Positions 5,207 to 8,814 of a stretch of DNA of 8,814 nucleotides are shown here, one piece after another. Under the pieces are notes generated by a model. It saw nothing but the letters and a program-made list of their open reading frames with translations. It did not search any database and was not told the DNA's origin. This DNA comes from Spyradocola merdavium. Lineage in GTDB: Bacteria; Bacillota; Clostridia; Christensenellales; UBA1750. Made by a program: the position numbers and the translations under genes. The stretch's first letter is position 1; each line of letters begins with the position of its first letter. The DNA lies in the NCBI GenBank assembly GCA_018711265.1, contig DVIM01000046.1, positions 1-8,814 on the forward strand, written 5' to 3'.

Positions 5207-6208
5207 ATGACGACACTGAGCGGAAAGAAGGGTCTGGCGCTGTGCATCCTCAAGGTGCTCCGGGCGCATTCGTCCAGTGAGCGCCCCCTGACGATCGCGC
5301 AGCTGGAGGAGTACATCGAGAGGGACTTTGGCATGGAGGTGGGGCGCAACGCCATCTCACGCAACCTCTCCCTCCTGCGGGAGATGCACTACCCCATCCG
5401 GACGGGCCCCGGCGGCAAGGGCGCGTATCTCGAGCCGCTCTTTAACGACATGGAGCTGCGCGTGCTCATCGACAGCGTGCTGCTGAGCCGCTACATTCCC
5501 CCGCAGGAGGCGCGCGAGCTCATCGGCAAGCTCACGAGCCTGGGGCGCGCGGGCTTTTCCAGCGGCGTGCAGGACGTGCACGCCGTGGACAAGTGGCATC
5601 GGATGCACCACCGCGACTTCTTTGACTGCATGGACGGGCTCAGCCGCGCGGTGCACGAGCACCTGCAGGTGCGCTTTGTCTACTGCCGCATCGGGCTGGA
5701 GGGCGAGCTCGTGCCAGACGGCCGCGTCCGCCAGGCGCACCCGCTGGCGCTGCTGTGTGCGCAGGGGCAGTATTACCTGCTGGCCTGCTACGACGGATCG
5801 CGCGAGGTGCGGCACTTCCGCGTGGACCACATGCGCGACCTCGTGGTCACAGGGCTTGCGGCCATGACGCCCTATGACCTGCCGGAGTTCCGCGGGGGCG
5901 TGGACATGGCGCGCTACGCAGCCGAACATCGCTACATGTACAGCGGCGAGCCCGTGCGCGTGACGCTGCGCATGCCCATCAGCGCCGCGGGCCAGGTCTA
6001 CGACGCGTTCGGCCACTACGCGCAGATGATCCCCAACGAGGACGGAAAGACGATGGAGGTGCGCCTGCGCTCGAGCCTGGAGAACATGCGCTTTTTCGCC
6101 CTGCAGTACGCGAGCGTCTGCGAGGTGCTCTCGCCCGCGGAGCTGCGCGAGCAGGTCCGCCAGGACGTGCTGCGCATCGCGCAGCGCTATGCCGACGCCG
6201 CAACTTGA
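5207..6208 (+). CDS. WYL-domain transcriptional regulator
   Basis: A 333-residue protein of typical length for HTH-WYL regulators. Residues 8-75 form a winged-helix DNA-binding region (helix-turn-helix around 28-60, with EVGRNAISRNLSLLREM at 44-60 as recognition helix). A linker (80-140) follows, then the WYL domain (about 140-215). In it HPLALLCAQGQYYLLACYDG (178-197) carries YYL in place of W-Y-L, and VRHFRVDHMRDL (201-212) carries the conserved arginine and R-V-D/x-M pattern. The remainder (from about 220) is the usual C-terminal extension domain. WYL domains bind small ligands or nucleic acids and appear in many stress and defence regulators, but no defence genes are nearby. AGGAGGT (5192-5198) is 8 bp before the ATG. 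An inverted repeat over the promoter suggests self-control. The targets are unknown. Confidence 0.88.
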   Translation: MTTLSGKKGLALCILKVLRAHSSSERPLTIAQLEEYIERDFGMEVGRNAISRNLSLLREMHYPIRTGPGGKGAYLEPLFNDMELRVLIDSVLLSRYIPPQEARELIGKLTSLGRAGFSSGVQDVHAVDKWHRMHHRDFFDCMDGLSRAVHEHLQVRFVYCRIGLEGELVPDGRVRQAHPLALLCAQGQYYLLACYDGSREVRHFRVDHMRDLVVTGLAAMTPYDLPEFRGGVDMARYAAEHRYMYSGEPVRVTLRMPISAAGQVYDAFGHYAQMIPNEDGKTMEVRLRSSLENMRFFALQYASVCEVLSPAELREQVRQDVLRIAQRYADAAT

Positions 6209-6210
6209 AT

Positions 6211-6249
6211 GGAAAACGGGTCCCCGAGCGCTTCGGGGACCCGTTTTCC
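6211..6249. terminator. Bidirectional terminator between convergent genes
   Basis: Perfect 17-bp stem GGAAAACGGGTCCCCGA (6211-6227) with its complement (6233-6249) and a 5-nt loop. GTTTTCC is read at the 3' side of the stem on both strands. It ends the WYL gene from the left and the TetR-like fragment from the right. Confidence 0.85.
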
Positions 6250-6260
6250 TGTGTGGGAAA

Positions 6261-6731
6261 TCAGGCGAGGGAGACGTGAAAGTTGTCGTCCACGCGCAGG
6301 CGGACGCCGCGCGCGGCCTCGCGGGCGCGGGCGATGGCGCACTCCAGGTGCTCCTCGTCCGGGATGTGCAGGTAGTAGTCGCGGAAGAAGTCGTCGAGGT
6401 AGTCTTCCGGGTCGCCCTCGATGGTCTGCATGGGGATGGAGCGGCACATTTCGACGAGCATGCCGGCCATGAGCGTGGCGCGCAGCTGCATGCGGTCCGC
6501 CTCCTGCGGGGTCTCCGGCTGGCCGTAGAGCGCGCAGCAGAAGTCATAGCGCTTCTCCCGCTGGCGGGCGAAGTTGGACTTCGTCGCGCAGACCTCCGAA
6601 ACAAAGCGCGCCACCGTCGGCTCCTGCAGGAGCAGGCGCAGCCAAATGCGCATGTTGGCGGTCTCCAGCGCGAGCGCGTCGTCGTGCAGGGCCAGCAGCT
6701 GGGGCAGCGGGCTGATGGCGGCGCAATAGAA
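6261..6731 (-). pseudogene. C-terminal fragment of a probable TetR-family regulator, 5' end lost
   Basis: The minus-strand frame ends at TGA 6263-6261 and has the local G/C third-position bias up to about 6731. It reads VFYCAAISPLPQLLALHD, then a chain of helices, and closes with NFHVSLA. The helical layout, with LRLLLQEPTVARFVSEV followed by RATLMAGMLVEM and DPEDYLDDFF, resembles TetR ligand-binding domains. No helix-turn-helix precedes it: upstream of 6731 the frame loses codon bias and meets a TAG near 6824. The first in-frame ATG is at 6653 (130 residues), with a chance GGAG before it, so a shortened protein could be made but could hardly bind DNA as a TetR repressor. The TetR label is moderate; truncation is well supported by the coding-strand switch at the joint. 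Confidence 0.6.
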
Positions 6732-6908
6732 TACATCTGCCGCAAAAACGCCACCTGCATGGTCTACGCCTACGGCAGCAAGAATCGCCAGGATCCCGAC
6801 CGCCTGGCCGCGGCGCAGCTCTTTGCCGGACTAAAGCTCCCCTTCCAGCCCGGCGGCAAGGCCCCCGCGGTCCGCGACATCATCATCAAACTGAGAGGAG
6901 CGCACTAG
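6729..6908 (+). pseudogene. 5'-truncated gene fragment, unknown family
   Basis: The plus-strand frame ending at TAG 6906-6908 encodes a convincing protein C-terminus: EYICRKNATCMVYAYGSKN (first part) and later LFAGLKLPFQPGG and VRDIIIKLRGAH. Its third codon positions are nearly all G/C from 6732 onward. To the left the bias ends, and no ATG, GTG or TTG start with a ribosome site exists before the joint; an internal ATG at 6759 has none either. I do not recognise the family. The stop lies one base ahead of the next ATG, and AGAGGAG for that gene is inside this frame, so it was evidently the first or an inner gene of the operon with the two YbjN-like genes. The lost part would be upstream of the joint. 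Confidence 0.65.
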
Positions 6909-6909
6909 A

Positions 6910-7506
6910 ATGGAAACCTTCGACGCGCTGCGCCTGTGCGCCGCCTATGCGCAGGAGACGGGGATGGAGGCCGTGCTCACCCGCAAGGGCGAGAAGGACG
7001 CCCCCTTTGACCTGCTCTTCCTGCCGGACTTCCTCGCGCCGGGCGGGGACGAAGCGCCCATGTCCCTTTCCGTCTACTTCGCGGCGAGCCCCTACGCCTT
7101 CATGGACCGGCTGGAGTACGACCTCCTGCACCTGATGGGCTACATCGAACACCTGGCCCGCCCCGGCACCCTGCGCGAGCTGCGCGCCTTCCTAGGCGAG
7201 GTCAACTTCCAGATGCCCATCGGCGCCTTTGACGTGGACGCAGACGGCACGGTGTTTCTGCGCTATACCCTGCCCGTGTCGCGGGAGATGGCGCAGGAAG
7301 CGTTCCTGCGGCAGTTCGGCATTGCCCTGGGGCTGCTGCACGCCTTTGCCCTGGCGTTCCTGCCGGCCATGCGCGCCGTGATCCGTGGACAGCGCACGGC
7401 CAAGACCGCCATGGACCTGGTGCGCGAGCAGCTCGACGCCCTCCAGGCCCGCATCGGCGCCGCCCTGGAAGAGCAGAAAGGAGAAGATCCCCGTGAACAA
7501 GAATGA
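6910..7506 (+). CDS. YbjN-like domain protein, first of a pair
   Basis: A 198-residue cytoplasmic protein with alternating strands and helices. The stretch LGEVNFQMPIGAFDVDADGT (95-114), with FLRYTLPV after it, follows the N-x-x-(M/L)-P-I-G-x-F-D-(V/L)-D pattern of YbjN / type III secretion chaperone-like folds. A long helical C-terminus (125-190, with QEAFLRQFGIALGLLHAFALAF) follows. Such folds act as protein-protein interaction or chaperone modules, but no function can be assigned here. AGAGGAG (6894-6900) is 9 bp before the ATG. The upstream fragment ends one base before this start, and the next gene overlaps the end by 14 bp, so the genes are translationally coupled. The family call is from the motif pattern only. 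Confidence 0.65.
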   Translation: METFDALRLCAAYAQETGMEAVLTRKGEKDAPFDLLFLPDFLAPGGDEAPMSLSVYFAASPYAFMDRLEYDLLHLMGYIEHLARPGTLRELRAFLGEVNFQMPIGAFDVDADGTVFLRYTLPVSREMAQEAFLRQFGIALGLLHAFALAFLPAMRAVIRGQRTAKTAMDLVREQLDALQARIGAALEEQKGEDPREQE

Positions 7507-8005
7507 ACTTACCGCCCGCGTGCGCGCGGCGCTGGAGGACTGGGAATACCCTTGCGAGGAGATTGAGAGCCAGCCGGGGCTGCAGTGGTTCCAGCCCCTG
7601 TCCGACGACTACGAGAACGACTACGCGCTGGGGGAGCTGTTCTTCGCCAGCGACCTGACGGACGAGGACATGAACGGCCTGGAGATCGTGCAGTGCAACC
7701 TCGTGTTTCAGCGGGATCTGCCGGCCGAGACCGCGGACGCGCTGCGCGCGCTGCTCGCGCCGGTGAACCGGCAGATCAGCGGCGGCCGGTTCGACGTGCA
7801 GGCGGAGGAGAGCTGCTTTGTCGAGTACGGGCACGACCTGGTCCTGCCCGCGGACCTGGACGACGACCGGGCCGCGGCCGTGGTCCTGGGCGCGCTGGAC
7901 CTGGCCAACGCCTATATCCACATGGTCTACGAGGCGGTTGCCGCCGTGGCAAGCGGCGACAGCACGCCGGAGGCCGCCCTGGAGCAGCTCCGCAGCGGCG
8001 AATAG
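7493..8005 (+). CDS. YbjN-like domain protein, second of a pair
   Basis: A 170-residue acidic protein. Its middle and C-terminus echo the preceding gene: LLAPVNRQISGGRFDVQAEE (87-106) corresponds to LGEVNFQMPIGAFDVDADGT, then FVEYGHDLVLP (109-119), then a helical pair (125-155). This suggests the two are diverged relatives of the same fold that might pair. The start is GTG at 7493, preceded by AAAGGAG (7477-7483) with 9 bp spacing. The nearby ATG at 7502 is out of frame, so the 14-bp overlap with the upstream gene is real. There is no signal peptide or membrane segment. Partners are unknown; the gene cut off at the joint upstream is the obvious candidate for the rest of the system. Confidence 0.65.
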   Translation: MNKNELTARVRAALEDWEYPCEEIESQPGLQWFQPLSDDYENDYALGELFFASDLTDEDMNGLEIVQCNLVFQRDLPAETADALRALLAPVNRQISGGRFDVQAEESCFVEYGHDLVLPADLDDDRAAAVVLGALDLANAYIHMVYEAVAAVASGDSTPEAALEQLRSGE

Positions 8006-8019
8006 GCCGGCGCAAAATG

Positions 8020-8063
8020 GAGCCGCCCGCATCCCGAAAGCAATGGGATGCGGGCGGCTCTTT
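8020..8063 (+). terminator. Terminator of the YbjN-like pair
   Basis: Perfect 16-bp stem GAGCCGCCCGCATCCC (8020-8035) with its complement (8045-8060), a 9-nt loop, and only three T before G. It begins 15 bp after the stop. The stem is very stable although the T-run is short. Confidence 0.7.
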
Positions 8064-8096
8064 GCCGTGCGGCGGAAGGGGTGGGTTTTCAGGCAA

Positions 8097-8125
8097 AAGG
8101 AAGACGCCCATCGCACGGGCGCCTC
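8097..8125 (-). terminator. Candidate terminator of the HPr-like gene
   Basis: On the minus strand GAGGCGCCC (8125-8117) pairs with GGGCGTCTT (8109-8101), with two G-U wobbles and a 7-nt loop, followed by CCTTTT (8100-8095). It starts 10 bp beyond the stop codon of the HPr-like gene and is convergent with the terminator at 8020-8063. Confidence 0.5.
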
Positions 8126-8135
8126 GGGGGAAAAA

Positions 8136-8363
8136 CTACACGATGAAAGGCTTGATCTCCGCAAGAAGGTCGTCGCAGTCGTTCTCGTAGACCTCCATCG
8201 TAATGGGTTTGTTCAGATCGAGGCTGAAGATGCCCAGAATGGACTTCGCATCGACGACATGGCGACCGGAACGAAGATCAATGTCGTAGGGGTACTTGCT
8301 GACGATGTTCACGAAATCCTTCACGTTTTCCGCCAAGGACAGGTGGATGGTAACCGATCTCAT
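8136..8363 (-). CDS. HPr-like protein lacking the active-site histidine
   Basis: A 75-residue protein matching the HPr fold in size and pattern: strand VTIHLSL (4-10), helix NVKDFVNIVSKY (13-24), strand DIDLRSG (28-33), VDAKSILGIFSL (38-49), strand ITMEVYEND (54-62), and a final helix. The VDAKSILGIFSL block is the HPr region around regulatory Ser46, and Ser41 here occupies that place. The G-x-H-A-R-P active site that receives phosphate from PEP via Enzyme I is absent; LAEN stands in that area and there is no arginine. It is therefore unlikely to be a PTS phosphocarrier and may be a regulatory (Crh-like) or repurposed homologue. The ATG at 8363 has AAGGAGGG 7 bp upstream; an in-frame TTG six codons earlier lies before the ribosome site and is rejected. 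Confidence 0.85.
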   Translation of the reverse strand: MRSVTIHLSLAENVKDFVNIVSKYPYDIDLRSGRHVVDAKSILGIFSLDLNKPITMEVYENDCDDLLAEIKPFIV

Positions 8364-8391
8364 AGAAAACCCTCCTTTCAATTACCCTTCC

Positions 8392-8419
8392 AGTATAGCA
8401 CAAAAAATCCCAGATTCAA
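8392..8419 (-). promoter_or_regulatory. Promoter of the HPr-like gene
   Basis: On the minus strand: TTGAAT (8419-8414), a 16-bp spacer, and TATACT (8397-8392) preceded by TGC, making an extended -10. It lies 28 bp ahead of the ATG. The A/T-rich stretch 8420-8460 separates it from the divergent tRNA-Val promoter. Confidence 0.75.
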
Positions 8420-8459
8420 GGGGTTTTCAAAAAACTTTCAAAAAAGTTTATTTTGGGTA

Positions 8460-8487
8460 TTGCATTTTGTCGGGAAGTGTGTATAAT
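8460..8487 (+). promoter_or_regulatory. Promoter of tRNA-Val
   Basis: TTGCAT (8460-8465), a 16-bp spacer and a perfect TATAAT (8482-8487), 12 bp before the mature tRNA 5' end at 8500. An A/T-rich run upstream could act as an UP element. Confidence 0.8.
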
Positions 8488-8499
8488 AATAGGAGTCAC

Positions 8500-8576
8500 G
8501 GGGTTATAGCTCAGTTGGTTAGAGTGTCACGTTGACATCGTGAAGGTCGATGGTTCGAGTCCATTTAACCCCACCA
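8500..8576 (+). tRNA. tRNA-Val (anticodon GAC)
   Basis: A complete 77-nt cloverleaf. The acceptor pairs GGGGTTA with TAACCCC, and the anticodon stem is TCACG/CGTGA around TTGACAT with anticodon GAC. The T arm contains TTCGAGT, and CCA is encoded at 8574-8576. The D stem (GCTC/GAGT) and T stem (GATGG/CCATT) each contain one G-U pair. It reads GTC/GTT valine codons. Confidence 0.96.
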
Positions 8577-8582
8577 GAATGT

Positions 8583-8615
8583 GCGCCGGAGCCGGAAGGC
8601 TCTGGCGCTTTTTTT
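8583..8615 (+). terminator. Terminator of tRNA-Val
   Basis: Stem GCGCCGGAGCC (8583-8593) with GGCTCTGGCGC (8598-8608), 11 pairs with one G-U, a GGAA tetraloop, and seven T (8609-8615). It starts 6 bp after the CCA end. Confidence 0.9.
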
Positions 8616-8814
8616 CTGTGCGGCGCCGCCTCCCCCCGGGACGCCGGATTGCTCGAATAAAGAACAACTCCGCAGGGAAAAATATTCGGGTTTGGCCCGC
8701 ATCGGAAGAAAAGCAACTGAATATCGTTCGGAAAAGACGGACGGCAAGCGTTTGTTGAACGCGTGTAAATTCGTGCGGTGTGCGCGCGGATTTTGTTGAC
8801 TTTGCATAGACGCT
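8616..8814. other. Right-edge segment without a recognisable gene
   Basis: About 200 bp past the tRNA terminator with no frame that combines a ribosome site, codon bias and a plausible protein. Composition is more A/T-rich than the genes. TTGACT at 8796-8801 could be a -35 box for a gene beyond the edge, but its -10 would lie outside the window. Confidence 0.4.

Noticed and set aside
6653..6653. ATG at 6653 (minus strand) as an authentic start of a 130-residue protein
   Set aside because: Codon bias continues in frame for about 26 codons upstream of it, so it is more likely an internal methionine of a truncated gene; use as a secondary start cannot be excluded.
5357..6760. Minus-strand open frame of 467 codons antisense to the WYL gene
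   Set aside because: Low-complexity translation, no ribosome site, crosses a strong bidirectional terminator and the gene joint; its codon bias belongs to the other frames.
8540..8807. Several 65-80 codon frames around and after tRNA-Val
   Set aside because: They overlap the tRNA or its terminator, lack ribosome sites, and do not look like proteins.
1..8814. CRISPR array, IS element, integrase or attachment site
   Set aside because: No regularly spaced direct repeats, transposase or integrase frames, or terminal inverted repeats were seen; neither tRNA has a visible duplicated 3' end in the window.

Overview
The window looks like chromosomal DNA from a high-GC member of the Clostridia (Bacillota), probably host- or gut-associated. 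The signs are consensus AGGAGG-type ribosome binding sites, sigma-A-like promoters with 16-17 bp spacers, GC-rich intrinsic terminators, CCA-encoding tRNAs, a preQ1-I riboswitch in front of queT, a WYL regulator and a small HPr-like protein. Third codon positions are almost all G or C in the real genes, and this also produces very long spurious frames on the opposite strand. The taxonomic statement is inference from these traits.

Layout. Positions 1-143 hold the tail of something unresolved and two closely spaced terminator hairpins. A glycine-rich protein of phage-tail/adhesin type (225-908, +) follows, with a strong terminator. A GNAT acetyltransferase (980-1432, -) lies downstream of a tRNA-Ile(GAT) gene (1528-1604, -) that has its own near-consensus promoter. 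A two-gene minus-strand operon (3382 down to 1683) encodes a peptidase C26 / gamma-glutamyl-GABA hydrolase-type amidotransferase and a Gfo/Idh/MocA oxidoreductase. Divergent from it is a secreted CAP/SCP-domain protein (3582-4265, +).

Next come a promoter, a preQ1-I riboswitch, an attenuator-like hairpin and the queuosine-precursor transporter queT (4533-5018, +). A WYL-domain transcriptional regulator (5207-6208, +) follows, with an inverted repeat lying over its -10 box, and it ends at a bidirectional terminator.

The oddest place is near 6720-6735. A minus-strand gene fragment (6261 to about 6731, the C-terminal part of a TetR-like protein without its DNA-binding domain) abuts a plus-strand gene fragment (about 6729-6908) that has a good C-terminus but no start. 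The coding signature switches strand within a few bases, as expected of a rearrangement or a chimeric assembly joint. The plus-strand fragment leads into two tightly coupled genes with YbjN-like features (6910-7506 and 7493-8005).

The window closes with a minus-strand HPr-like protein that lacks the phosphorylatable histidine (8136-8363), a tRNA-Val(GAC) with promoter and terminator (8460-8615), and about 200 bp with no recognisable gene. Most units are single genes or two-gene operons with their own promoter and terminator. The only clear ligand-responsive circuit is preQ1 riboswitch to queT. I found no CRISPR array, transposase, integrase or rRNA.
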